This document shows, piece after piece, positions 46,401-64,000 of a DNA stretch of 64,000 nucleotides. The DNA comes from Tetradesmus obliquus (lineage: Eukaryota > Chlorophyta > Chlorophyceae > Sphaeropleales > Scenedesmaceae). The stretch covers positions 3,472,001-3,536,000 of the forward strand of contig CP126200.1 of NCBI GenBank assembly GCA_030272155.1, in the 5' to 3' direction. The notes beneath the pieces are model-generated. The model worked only from the letters and a program-made list of their open reading frames with translations, searched no databases and was not told the DNA's origin. The position numbers and the translations under genes were made by a program. Numbering within the stretch: the stretch's first letter is position 1; each line of letters starts with the position of its first letter.

Positions 46401-49400
46401 TACTGCCACTTGTACTGCCCAGTTCCTGCAGCAGGGCCAAGCCAGGCACGGGCCAGCCCCAGGGAGTGCTGTGCTGGCGGCGGGTGAGGTCCAGCTGGAT
46501 GATGGACTCTGCAGGAAGGAAAGATTGGGCCAGCACAACATGGAGTCAACCGCGTTCGGATGTGCTGGGGTTATGCACGTTCTGTGTCAGAAACTGCGTC
46601 GTTTGCCGTGCAACCACCCCGCATGATACACAAGAAGCTGTGCGGTTGGGCCAGCGGTCACATTCACCGCAAGTAGCTGGGGTGACTGGCAGTCATTGCT
46701 GCGTGACAACCAAAAGCGACTCGTTGCACGTAAAACGGCACAAAACTATTGCGCTGTCTGTTCACCCAGGGCAAAACACTGCCCTCCTACAGCAGAGCCT
46801 GGCAGGCTGTCCTGCAAGCACCAGGTTTCCTGCAAGCACGCTGACTCACCAAAGCGCTCAATGATGCGCTGCAGGTGCACCGGCACTGCTCCTTCCTGCA
46901 AGTTGCCGATCAGGCCATCCACAATGGCCCCCACATCTTCGAGCATGACCTCTCCCAGTCCGCCACCACCACCAGCAGCAGCAGCAGCAGCGCCGCCGCC
47001 GTCTGCTGCCACCATAACAGCACCTGCCGCGGCGTTTGCGGCTGGTGCTGCATCAGCGACAATCAGCTGTGGCATGTCACCAGCGCCATCAGCAGCAGCG
47101 GCGGCTGGGTCTTGCTGTTCCTGCCCAGCCTCTTCTCCTGCTGCTGGCCCTGCTGCTGCTGCTGGTGGTGGTGGTGGTGCTGCAGGGGGTAGTGTCACTC
47201 TGCCTACTGCTAAGTGAGTGAGGCCGGTCAGCTGCTGGACTAGGCCGCAGAGCACATCATACTGCAGAGAACAGGCAGACGATGCCAGGTCAGCGCACGA
47301 GAGTGGTGCCTTTCACACATATTCAACAGCTGACCTTGCTCGAGTTCTGCGTACACAGCAATGATGTACCATCATTCCTGTGCAAAAAGTGCGTGTGCTG
47401 CTGTTTCCTGAGAAGATCATGTGCATGCCTGAAACAGCTGGCAGTGATGCTGTTGGACAGGTCAGGCAGCAGCACTGCCAACCACAGGGGTTTCTGCTCA
47501 CAAGCAGAAGCTGCAGGTGCAACTGTGTCACAACACCGCCTGCAGCAGAGCATTGTTCACAATATGCCGCACCCCCATACCCACCTGCACATCTTGTGTG
47601 AGCTCCAGCACCTGCAGCAAGGCCAGCAAGCAGAGGCAGCCAGGCAATGCAGACAAACACGCGTACACTCGTCAGACACGGTACGCGGCCGGCCCATGCA
47701 GTCACTCAGTGACACACAGCACGAGCCACAGAAGCAGCACCAAGCATTGCCAGAAGCACCCATGTGTCATATGCCACTGCACTGTCATCGAAGCAACGCA
47801 GCAGCTCATGCATGGAGCCTCGATCAGACAGCATGAGCGGACATGCAAACAGCTGCAGCAGCAGGAGGCATGCGTAGCTGGGACGGCGAGGCAAACCAAG
47901 CTGACCGAGTGCATGTGTATGCACACGTACAGTATTGCCACCCACCTGCAGCCGCCCCAGCCTGCTCAATGCCGCCAGTGGCTCCAGCACCACTCTGCCT
48001 GACAGCCGCAGCTCCTCCAAACCACTCAGCCGCAGCAGCGCTGCCGCCAGGTGTGCCCCGGGGCAGTGGAAGGCGTGCAGGCTGAGGCGCGCCAGGTGCG
48101 ACAGCGCCCCTAGGGAAGCAAATGAGGCGCAGTTGGCGCGCCAGGACGTGATGCTGCCCTGCACAGGTTGCAGATGGTTGGTTGGTTGCAAGGCATGACA
48201 AAAGCAGTGAGGCAGAGATTGGCGCGAGAAGGAAGCGGCCGGTGGCAGGCAGCGAGGAGCATGCATTGCTGGATGCCTGGTGCAGCAATGGCACAACCTG
48301 CAGAGCTGCTCCTGCCAGGAGCAGCACCATACACTGCTGCTGTGTTCGTTTGCTGTAATCATCACTGCACATACAAGGGCTGCAGGCAGCCAGTTTCCCT
48401 TTGCTTGAACAACAGCACAAACCGCCCTGCATGCATGGCACACCAGCCAGACAGCCAGCCGATACATGATATGCATATGCCTAATGCCAGCCAGCCACGC
48501 ACCTGCACGCTGACTGTGAGGGTGTCCAGCTGTGTGAGGCGTGCCAGTGCCGGCAGGTGCTCGTGTGGCAGCGCAGGCCGGAATGATGGCAGCAGCAGCT
48601 CGCGCAGGCATGGCAGGCGCTGCAGGCAGCAGCAAATTGATGCAGGCAGCATGTTGGATGTGAGTGCACAGGTTGGGTGCGCAGGCTATGCCATTCAGCA
48701 GAGTAGCGAGTATAGCAAATGCAGCAGTGGCAATGCGCCAGGCCGTTGCTGTGCGCAAGCTGCATGCCGTCCAATGACAGACCCCAACAAGCAGAGCCAG
48801 GCCCATAGGCAGCAGAACACATACCTGCTGCGCTGCCCAAAACACAGCCATTTGGCGCGCACACAGAGCTGCAGCAACTTTCGGCTCCAGCAAAGCCAGC
48901 AGACACTCAATGCGTTTAAAACAGGACGCCTAACTGTTAAATCCGCACCTGCAGCACGGCCCACTGCGCAGGCGCCTCAGGGAAAGCATCCAGCTGCACG
49001 CTGACCAATGCAGCCAGCCCATCAGGGCTCAGCTGGCTGGGCAGCGCAGCCAGAAACCTAAACACTCCACGGCCAGCAACCGTGCTGCTGGGGTACTCCT
49101 GCAAGGCACATTATAATAACCTCAAGTTTCAGCAGCCTGCGATGCATCTGCAAAGCATTGACAGTACATTTGCGATTGCAAGTCATGCATGCTGGTCTTT
49201 GTGCACCAGCACACCCACAATCAAGCAACTGAAAGCAGAACACAGCCCGCTGCATGTTTTGTGCCGCCAGCAGACCAATACAATGGACCGCCATCCTAAG
49301 GGTCCAGCAATCAAGCTGCTGCTGCATGTGCTTAGGCGTGCTGTTCTGGCACCGCCGCCGGTCGGGGTTTCATGTGCTGCGGCAGTACACACACCTTGTT

Positions 49401-50520
49401 GGCAGGGCAGTGGTAGCTTCGCTGCAATGCATCAAGGCACAGCCGAGGCCGGCGGCCCTGCTGTGGCACTACATCACACAGCAGCGGCAGTGACTTGCAG
49501 GCTTGCAGCACTGCAGCGGCGCCATGCTGCTGCTCCCCTCGCTGTTGCTCTGCTGCTGGGCTATCCTGGCAGCCTGGCTCACTGCTGATGCAGCTGCTGC
49601 TGGCGCGCCGTGCAACGGCTAGGCTGCTGCTGCTGCTGCTTTCGCCACTGCTTGCACCAGCAGCAGCAGCTGCTGCTCCTGCTGCATTGTGTTCACAAGC
49701 AGCCGCGACGCCGGCGCTGCTCCTGCAAGCTCTGCTGCTGCTTCCTGCAAGCGTGTTGATCACTGTGGCCGCCAGCTGCTGCTCATCTGGCGTGCTGACA
49801 TCCACGTAGATCATGTCGCAGTGTGGGAAGGCATCCAGCAGCGAATGCACCCCATCAACTGATGACAGCTGCTGCTGCAGGAGGCCTCGGTTACAGTCAA
49901 AAGCTTCACTCGGCATGTTTGACGATGCATCATTCTGTGCAATTTCCTGCTGTAATGCGTCCTCTGCTGCTACTTCTGCTGCTGCCAGAGCTTCTGCAGC
50001 CTCTTCTAGCCCTACTACGCTGCTGGTTATGCCAGCAGCTGCTGCAGTAGTGCCAGCTGTTGCTTCATTGCAGCATGCGCTGAGGCCTGATAGCTGTGGC
50101 AGCAGCAGCTGGGTGGGGTAGGCTGTTGCATGGGACACGCATGCTCCCAGGTCCTTGCTCCATGCCCTGCATGCTAGGCGGGCTGACAATATGTCTTCCC
50201 TTGACAAGTGGGCTGCCAGCACCTGCACAGATATCGACTAGAGATGTGAGATGTATGATGATAAGCGCAGATGCTGCAACAAGGCAATGCTGCGCACACA
50301 GCAGCAGTTGATTCCCAAAACAATTGTTGCTGGCTGTAGTCCCGCGCAACAACAGTCACTGCTTGTTAGCTGCGCAATTCCACGCCAAAAGCACCCGAAT
50401 CAAAGCTGGTAGTAAAGTTGATCCGGTGCAGGGGCCGGGCCTCACCTCCCATGCTGCATTTGGCAGCAACCAGCTGCTGCTGCAGGAGCAGTCGAACGAA
50501 TCAACGTCCACAAGCTCCAT
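43475..50520 (-). CDS. F-box / leucine-rich-repeat protein (1,255 aa)
   Basis: Probable substrate-binding subunit of an SCF ubiquitin ligase. Eleven exons in transcript order: 50520-50446, 50222-49395, 49098-48949, 48619-48503, 48158-47946, 47611-47585 (27 nt), 47261-46850, 46508-46234, 45877-45371, 44942-44295, 43990-43475. They total 3,768 nt in continuous phase. The F-box is split by intron 1: WLLPNAAWE then VLAAHLSREDILSARLACRAW, residues 17-48. The rest alternates leucine-rich segments (LARLTQLDTLTVSVQ, LSGLEELRLSGRVVLEPL, LARLSLHAF, LPRLQSLFLKNCLVG, LPRLAHLHITTH) with Ala, Gly, Ser and Gln runs. A 12-bp tandem unit at about 46361-46420 gives Gly-Ser-Thr repeats. The Arg/Gly/Trp-rich last 60 residues look unlike a repeat domain, so the final stop is the least certain part. 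Split F-box/LRR genes with low-complexity inserts are common in chlorophytes. Confidence 0.78.
45293..45330 (+). repeat. Dispersed 38-bp repeat, copy A
   Basis: In the F-box gene intron 44943-45370. It matches 63960-63997 at 35 of 38 positions (CATCATCATGTTACCC.TCAAGCCA.AGCATCA.CGCC). Confidence 0.8.
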
Positions 50521-50996
50521 CTCAACAACAGCCCGTCACGCCCTTGGATACAGAGAGCTGGTGGGTTACAAACATTAGACGTTCAATTCCTCGCAATCAT
50601 GGTTGCTGAACAGACGCGAAAGCCCTGACGTTCAGCGAGGACTTGCTGCAAGAGCCCTAATGATCAATGGGTGCTCACGAGCTATTACGAACGAATCATA
50701 GGAAACAAAAATGTAATTTTGAAGACGGCATGCACGGAAACACAACAAATGTCCCTCAAAGCCCCAGCGTGCGGTTCTTGAAGTGTGACAACTGCCTTGC
50801 GCGGGGAGATCCAGCCGTTTGTGGGTGTACCAAAGCCATTTACGCACTGCTGTTGGTGCAGGTGCGGATATCTGTGTTTCGGTCGTCAGGAGCTGTCACT
50901 GCTGCTGCCACTGTGCTGCTGCTGTTGACACTATCTCGTGGACACGCCCGCACTTCGACTGATTGTGTCTCTTTGTCAGCTAACGTAGTAGCAACC
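50521..50996. promoter_or_regulatory. Divergent promoter region, F-box gene and mitochondrial-protein gene
   Basis: 476 bp between the two start codons. It must contain both promoters; no specific element was recognised. Confidence 0.5.
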
Positions 50997-51200
50997 ATGC
51001 TAAGTCGGCTAGCTCTGCTGTGCTTACGCCAGTCAAAGTCTCAGACTGGCTCACAGCAGCTGCGCTGCCTTGCGGCTGCCTCCAAGTCAGGCCAAGGTGG
51101 TGTTACATCATGGCCGCAGCAGCAGCACCACCACTGTCTCCAGCAGCAACGATATAGCAGCACCAAAGATGCAGTGCCGGGTCCAGTGCAGGAGGAGCAT

Positions 51201-51238
<38 letters not shown>

Positions 51239-52316
51239 AAAGCAGCAGCCAGCTGAGCAGCAGCAGCAGCAGCACACGGCTCAGCTGCAACAGCACTCGG
51301 CTGAACAGCAGCAGCCGGCTGAGCAACAAGCGCCACTGCCTGTAGCCACACCAGCACCAGCAGTAAGTGTCTGCAGCAACTTCCCAAACAACCTGTATTT
51401 GTAGTGCTTTTGCGGCTTGTATGCACTTGCTTGTTGCAAAAGGCAGACAGCAACTGCGTGCATTGGGCGGCAGGGCAGCAACAGAAGCAGCTATGACAGC
51501 AGTAGCAGCGTTCCGCTGTTGTCCACCATTTGCAGTCGCCAGTGCATTGTCCTCACAACGTGTTCTTGCTGCATCTCGTCACGCCTGTCCCACCTGAACC
51601 CTAGGCAATGCATGGCAAGCGTCTTGAATTGAAATAAGCGCACGTATCATCACCGACGCCACTTTCTCTTGCTGCCATCATGTTCCTGCATGCAGGATCC
51701 TGCCGCACAGCGCCGCAGCAAGCTTGCAGCAGTGCAGCCGACGCAGCCAGCCATGCAGATCCTCAAGGTGCTGAAGGAATCTGAGCAGCCGCTGACCTCA
51801 CATGAGCTGCAAGCTCGCGTGCAGCAGCAGTACACCAGCTTCCCCACACGCCGCCAGTTCAAGTGCTACCTAAAGGGCCTGTGGCGCCAAAAGTATGTGG
51901 CGAGCACGGCGCCGGGCAAGGCGGCTGCTGCTGCTGCCGCTCGCAGCGGCAACAAGAAGGGCCCCAAGGTCAGCGATGGACACTGGCTGTTCTCGGTCAC
52001 ATACCTGGGCCAAAAGGTGGACTTGAATGCACCAGGGAAGCCGCTGCAGGCTGCTGCCATGAGAGCAGCAGATGAGTGGACGCGCGCGCAGCTGCCAGAG
52101 TATGCGCGGCACATGCGTGAGGGGCGGGTGCCTGTCACGTGGCAGAATCTCGGGGTGCTGAGCAGCCCGGAGCAGCGGGAGGAGCAGTACCAGCGGCGGC
52201 TGCTGTTTGGGGGCGACCGTGGAGGGCGGCGGCAGCAGCAGCTGGTACCTGGCGGAGCAGCAGCAGTAGCAGATGTCTCGCGGCAGCCGCAGAAGCCGCA
52301 GAAGAAGCAGAGGTGA
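50997..52316 (+). CDS. Probable mitochondrial protein of unknown function (328 aa)
   Basis: Two exons, 50997-51362 (donor GTAAGT) and 51696-52316, with exact phase 0. The start MLSRLALLCLRQSKSQ and a later RYSSTK look like a mitochondrial presequence with a typical cleavage neighbourhood. A Gln-rich linker encoded by CAG repeats fills the rest of exon 1. Exon 2 has a compact region of about 150 residues. Its segment MQILKVLKESEQPLTSHEL..RRQFKCYLKGLWRQKYV has the spacing of a winged-helix fold. It is followed by HWLFSVTYLGQKVD and a basic tail ending KPQKKQR. I do not recognise the family. A lineage-specific mitoribosomal or other RNA-binding protein would fit the basic composition, but this is inference. 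A possible polyadenylation signal TGTAA lies at 52437-52441. Confidence 0.65.
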
Positions 52317-53509
52317 TAGTGTTACACTGTGGTAGTGTGGCTAGTGGTGGGGTCTATGAGGGTACAGCTTTGCATGGATCATGGATGTGCAGTTGGGTGT
52401 GGATCTCGGCACAGTCTTTGTGTCTGCAGCAATGCGTGTAAGTTGTGCATGCAAGGGCAATGATCATGCCTGTGGATGTGCTGGTGCTTGTGGCGTGGAG
52501 GCTGTGCAGTGATGACAGGGTGGGCGTGGTGTAGCAGAGCAGTGTCTGCTGACTGCCAAGGCATGGGCATGCAGCATGTCATTGTGGAGCATCAGGGGTG
52601 GCTGCTGTGCATGAGCTACGACAGCAAGAGTGTAAGATTGGCAGGCGTTTGCAGCACAACTGCACGCTTGCTGGGATCAATGAGGACAGCTCGCTGTCCA
52701 GACCAGCAGGACTGCTGTAACTATCTCTTTTTACTGCTGCTGCTGCTGCAAGCGTTGGCAGCACGCATTCACAAAGCTTTTCTGAGGTGTGCACAGGCTG
52801 TGCACGCTGCACCGAGCTGCAAGACTGTTGTTTGTCCACCAAAATGCATAGAGCAGTTGAACCCTTCAGCAAGTTGTGTACGTGGCTTCATCTGTGCCAA
52901 TGCTGCTGGCTTGCACTGTAGGCTGCAGCCTGATGCTGTATTTCTGCGCTGCTGCAGCCTGACTGAGAGCAACAGGTGAATGCTGCATGCTTGATGTGAA
53001 AGCGTCTCGAAAACTGGTCAAGCTGCAAACAGAGCTGTAGCAATGCAGCTACAGACTAATGTGGTCGAGTCCTTGAAGATATTCATGTGCTGCCACTGTC
53101 ATGAGCACGGCACTGACAAGAACAGCAGCCCTCAAGAAGCAGGGAACGATCACGTCAGGCCACCTTTGCTGATTTGCTTGGACTAACCAGAACCCTTCAT
53201 TCGATTGCCAGTTCCCTGCAGCAACGATGCAGCTGCTGGGCAAGCGCGCTGGAGCAGCTCCTGCACGGGCGTGAGTGCAATTTCAGGCCTACCACGGCGA
53301 TCTAGTGCATGCATCAGATTGAATTTTGCACGTCGAATGTCGTTAACCGTCACGTTTTGCAATGCGCGTCAAACTAGGCTGTGTCAGTGACGCTCTGTAG
53401 CTGAGCTACAGAGTTCCTGCTGGTCCTACTTTGCAGGGGCCGCTCCTCCGCGGTAGCCAAGATTCCCGTGCTAGCAGGCAGCAGGAGCCGGGTGCTTTCC
53501 ACAAAAGTC
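52317..53509. other. Intergenic region upstream of phosphoglucomutase
   Basis: About 1.2 kb between two + strand genes. No gene or recognisable element was seen beyond the candidate TGTAA signal at 52437. Confidence 0.5.
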
Positions 53510-60579
<7,070 letters not shown>

Positions 60580-61944
60580 AGAGCCGCACACACAGCTGAT
60601 ACGTGCAATGGCAGCTGACTCGGCGCGCTGCAGTGTGCAGCCGCCTGTGTCTGCTGCCGCGCTGGTGGAGTAAGCTTTGGGTTGCAGCTGGTTGGTGCGC
60701 ATCACTGCACATCAGTGTACAGCATTTGAGTGAGGTGTGCGAGTGCATTGCATGCTCGCAGCAAGGCTGCTGAACGTGGCAGCGCTTGCAGCGGCGTGCG
60801 AGTCTGGCGGCGGTGCTTGGCAGCAGCAGCAGCAGCTGGCAGTTGTTCTGCCGGCTCAGCAGCTGAGGCTGCAGCCTGCCAGGTCGCCGGCAGCCATTTG
60901 CGTTGCTGCCTGAGTTGTAGCACAACAGGGTGCACTGCGAGCAGCAGCAGGCTGAGTGAGTAGGCCAGCATCCCTGATGTGCAGCAGGTTGGTGCATCGT
61001 TGCGGTGTTTGCATCGTTGTTGACATAGTGAATGTTGTGTTGTCGTTGGGCGTCTGACGCCCCCCGCCAGCGACAGTCTCCATGGTTTGGGGTGTAGGGC
61101 AGCTTCCGTGTGCGCCACGGCTTTCACACTTGCAGCTACTGCAGGCCGCTTATGCAGATGTCAATTCTTCTTTTGTGTAACAATCATCATACTGGGGACA
61201 GTAGGTTGCCTGAAGCTGGTGTTGCCAAGTCATGTTGAACATTGGTGAAGTTAACCAATGCCGCAGCAGCACACCTGCGCCTACACAAGCAGCGCCAGCA
61301 GCAGGCACCAGCGTCTCGACCAGCTGGCTGCACAGCTGGTGGCATCGCCAGGTATGCAAAGGCCCACGTACACCCACACCGCACACATGCTGGTCCTGGG
61401 GGGCCCCTTCTTGCTATGTGAGTACGCATTATGTTGCATGAAATGATTGACCTGCAATGATTGACCTGCTTGCACGTTATAACCCTTATATACTACACCA
61501 GCTAGCGGCAGAACACCAGAGCAGCAGCAGCTGGCGCAAGCCTTGGCAACATGGGCGGCAACTGCAGAATGGCCGCCTGGTAGCCAGCACGCACTGAAGA
61601 GCAATGCTGAATAGCGAATGTCTCGTAATGGTATCACAGAACCCACTGCCTCTGGGTACCAAACCAGCACCGCCCGAGGCGACCGGTGTTGTTTATAACG
61701 CCTTTGGGATGCCAGCCCCGGCTGCTTTCACCGGGAGGATGCCGTTGCATCATGCTGGAAAAACATTACAGGCACATAGGATTGTAACACTGTATGGTAA
61801 AGCTTCAACCATCCTTGAAAGACCAATCATGTGGCCTTCCGAAAGTCGCGGAATAGCACGACACCACAACACAGTTTCTCAATGGATGCAATGATGTCAT
61901 TGACTAGAGCTGTTCTTACAATCGGGCACTAGGAGCCAGCAGAT
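60580..61944. other. Intergenic region between PGM and the transporter gene
   Basis: No supportable gene. A TGTAA occurs at 61177-61181. The promoter of the transporter gene should lie towards 61944. Confidence 0.5.
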
Positions 61945-63399
61945 ATGGCTGGGCTGGAATGCACTGGCGCATCTGCTGCTGCACCAGCTGCTGCAGGGCC
62001 AACAGCAGTAGCAGCAGTAGCAGCAGCAGCAGCAGCGACAAGTAAGCCAGGCAGCATGCGTTATACTGTACTGGAGAACCCTCCCTGGTGGGAATGCATA
62101 GGTCTGGGGTTCCAGGTGCGGCCAGGTGTCACTGCAGGCAGGCTCGACAGCCTGTACGCAAGCATGCCCAATCCATTGTGTGCAGTAAAGCTCATTTATT
62201 TCCAAAACTGCAGTCAACAGGCGGCCTCTTCTGCACACCACCAAGCAGTCCCACTGCCCAATCAGATGTCGATGCACGAATACAGATGCAACGGCTGACT
62301 TGCTGGAGTTGATGTGTGCTGCACTGGCCTGCTGTCACGCAGCAATACCTCACCATGATTGGCAGCATCCTGGTTCCCTTCATTTGTATCCCTGCAATGG
62401 GCGGCAGCCCTCAAGGCAAGTACACAGCCCACTGATTCCACCTGATGGCTAGTCAATGCAAGGCGACAGTCGACAGTGTGTTCTGCTGCAGTCTGTTTTG
62501 TCGGTCACATTGACAGTCACTGCAAGGTCGCAGTCTGGCCTGATTCATGCACCTGACAGCAGCTTGAAGCCATGTTTAGCGCATGTGATACCTGCAGATG
62601 CGGCAGCAGCTTGTGCTGGTCAAACACAACTCACCCTTTACAACAGCTGCAGGCCCCGCAACGGAGCTGATGCGCTGCGCCGCATTGCTGCACAAAGGCT
62701 GAGCCAGCAGTGGGAGTCATTCATTCACTCCGTCTGTGCATTAGCCAGTGTCAGCAGCTGTATGCCATCTCCAGCAACATCCGCTGCCTGCTGGGCCGTC
62801 TGCAGCACAGCTGTCTGATTCCCTTACCCTAAACCTGCGTCCACACAAGGTGGAGGCTTTTCTCCCGGCCCCAGCATAGTGCAGATATGCTGTGCTTGTT
62901 GCGCTTGCCACTCCGCTGCAGACCTCGCGTACGTGATTTGCACAGTCTTCTTTGTGGATGGCATCGTCACCTCGCTGCAGCTGATAGCAGGCGACAGGCT
63001 GCCCCTCATCCACAGCGCTGCTTTTGCATACGTCAACCCGACCCTGGCAGTTGCAGCCCACATCAAGGCAACACAGGCTTTTGCCAGTGAGCACGAGCGA
63101 TTTCTGGTGAGCACACTTGCCTGTGTAGCGCCGTTCCTTTGCTATGTTATCAACATTGTCATGACGCCTTGTCATAAGACTGTATGTTCAACATGCCGCT
63201 GATCAGTAGTGCCAGGACACAAGCGTTGCTGGCCCTGGTGTTGCCTTTTGAATGCCATGGCGACAACGGCATGGTCTGAATTTGACTGATTTGTGTAGTT
63301 GTGCTGCTGCGTGGCTGCCTGCAATGCAGCACACGATGCGGGAGATGCAGGGCGGCTTTATGGTAGCGGGATCATTGTGGGCATTTGGGCCGACTCATA

Positions 63400-63465
<66 letters not shown>

Positions 63466-64000
63466 AGTACACGATGCGGGAGGTGCAGGGCGGCGTTATT
63501 GGCAGCGGGCTCATCATCCTCCTGGTGGGTGGGTGGGTGGGTGTGCCTGTCCAGCTCTACCCATAGCAGCACACGTCGCCCGCACAACTCACACAAACAG
63601 CACAATGAAAGCATCTTGATTGTCGTACATATGACCTTCAATGAGGCATCACTGGCAGTTGATGGGCAGCTGCTATCTGCCGTACAATGTGTCACTGAGC
63701 CAGTTGCACTGCCCCTGCAGCCACATTCAACCAGTGACCATTGAGCCACTGTACAAGCTTGCTTGGCACGTCCTGGCTGCTTGCGTGTTGGCTGTTCTGC
63801 TGTAAGCATGGTGCATTGCTGTTGCTTTGCGCGTGTGCTTTGTGCTGCAATGGTGCGCAGGTGGGGGCCACAGGCATTGTGCGGCCGCTGCTGAGAGCGC
63901 TGGGGCCGATCACTGTGGCAGCAAACATTGGAGTGCTGGTGAGAGGAGCCTGACTGGCTCATCATCATGTTACCCGTCAAGCCATAGCATCAACGCCACC
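61945..64000 (+). CDS. Nucleobase-ascorbate transporter family (NCS2/NAT) protein, 3' end outside the window
   Basis: Membrane carrier for purines/pyrimidines (family knowledge); the substrate is not deducible. Exons seen: 61945-62115, 62343-62415, 62922-63106, 63468-63524, 63861-63938, all in phase. An Ala-rich N-terminus precedes the family signature YTVLENPPWWECIGLGFQ-QYLTMIGSILVP. This is followed by FVDGIVTSLQLIAGDRLP, AFAYVNPTLAV, ERFL-YTMREVQGGVIGSGL and RPLLRALGPITVAANIGVL, in the same order as plant NATs. The second intron begins with AG/GCAAGT, a GC donor. A decoy copy of exon 63468 lies at 63330. The normal acidic residues of the family signature would be beyond the right edge, so activity cannot be judged. 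Confidence 0.92.
63325..63390 (+). repeat. Decoy copy of the start of NAT exon 63468-63524
   Basis: An acceptor and the codons for HTMREMQGGFMVAGS begin at 63330, 138 bp upstream of the exon used in the model (YTMREVQGGVIGSGL). Either could in principle be the real one. The downstream copy is preferred because it has a donor and continues in phase. Confidence 0.85.
63401..63466. repeat. (CTG)n tract forming a splice acceptor
   Basis: About 22 CTG units with one TTG interruption run directly into the CAG of the acceptor at 63465-63467, in the NAT gene. Confidence 0.95.
63960..63997 (+). repeat. Dispersed 38-bp repeat, copy B
   Basis: In the NAT intron after 63938. It matches 45293-45330 with three mismatches in 38, in the same orientation on the + strand. 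Confidence 0.8.

Overview
This is a 64-kb stretch of nuclear DNA from a green alga. The genes are rich in introns, with GT-AG introns of roughly 100-900 nt and acceptors that are often CTGCAG. Proteins carry long Ala, Gln and Ser runs encoded by CAG/CTG repeats, possible TGTAA polyadenylation signals occur, and one gene encodes a very large kelch/beta-helix surface protein. Together these point to Chlorophyceae, perhaps a Scenedesmus-like member of the Sphaeropleales; that placement is inference. No bacterial, organellar or viral genes were seen.

Layout from left to right: (1) the second-largest subunit of RNA polymerase I, + strand, 5' end cut by the window (to 9141). (2) A 24-exon gene on the - strand (10813-25076) for a 2,749-residue secreted/membrane protein with kelch repeats, Pmp-like beta-helix repeats, a Cys-rich region, several membrane spans and an EF-hand. 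(3) An HNH-family gene, - strand (26313 to about 28578). (4) Myo-inositol-3-phosphate synthase, - strand (30445-35467, 508 aa, complete). (5) A methylthioadenosine/S-adenosylhomocysteine nucleosidase, + strand (36015-37883, 253 aa, complete), head-to-head with (4). (6) A membrane/coiled-coil hypothetical gene, + strand (38394-40740), whose best splice model contains an in-frame TAG. (7) A large F-box/leucine-rich-repeat gene, - strand (43475-50520, 1,255 aa). (8) A two-exon gene for a probable mitochondrial protein of unknown function, + strand (50997-52316). (9) Phosphoglucomutase, + strand (53510-60579, 563 aa, complete). (10) The start of a nucleobase-ascorbate (NCS2) transporter, + strand, running off the right edge. 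Most exon models were built by hand; reading phase is continuous across every junction given for genes 1, 2, 4, 5, 7, 8, 9 and 10.

The genes are mostly unrelated housekeeping genes. Phosphoglucomutase (glucose-6-P/glucose-1-P) and inositol-3-phosphate synthase (glucose-6-P to inositol-3-P) share a substrate, but nothing shows that they are co-regulated.

The most striking feature is not a gene. In six of the ten genes, exon-intron junctions have been copied in tandem. I count 34 extra partial-exon copies. Each includes one splice junction (or, in one case, the stop codon) plus a little flanking exon and intron. Each lies one unit of 100-147 bp (31 cases) or about two units (227-247 bp, 3 cases) from its neighbour. 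Acceptor-side copies always lie upstream of the complete exon and donor-side copies always downstream. Phosphoglucomutase has 18 of them, including an eight-member array. This looks like a continuing process of junction-spanning tandem duplication that lengthens introns, creates decoy splice sites and may create introns. Other unexplained repeats include a 199-bp element present three times in the RNA polymerase I gene, a tRNA-like remnant, and a 38-bp repeat shared by introns of two distant genes.
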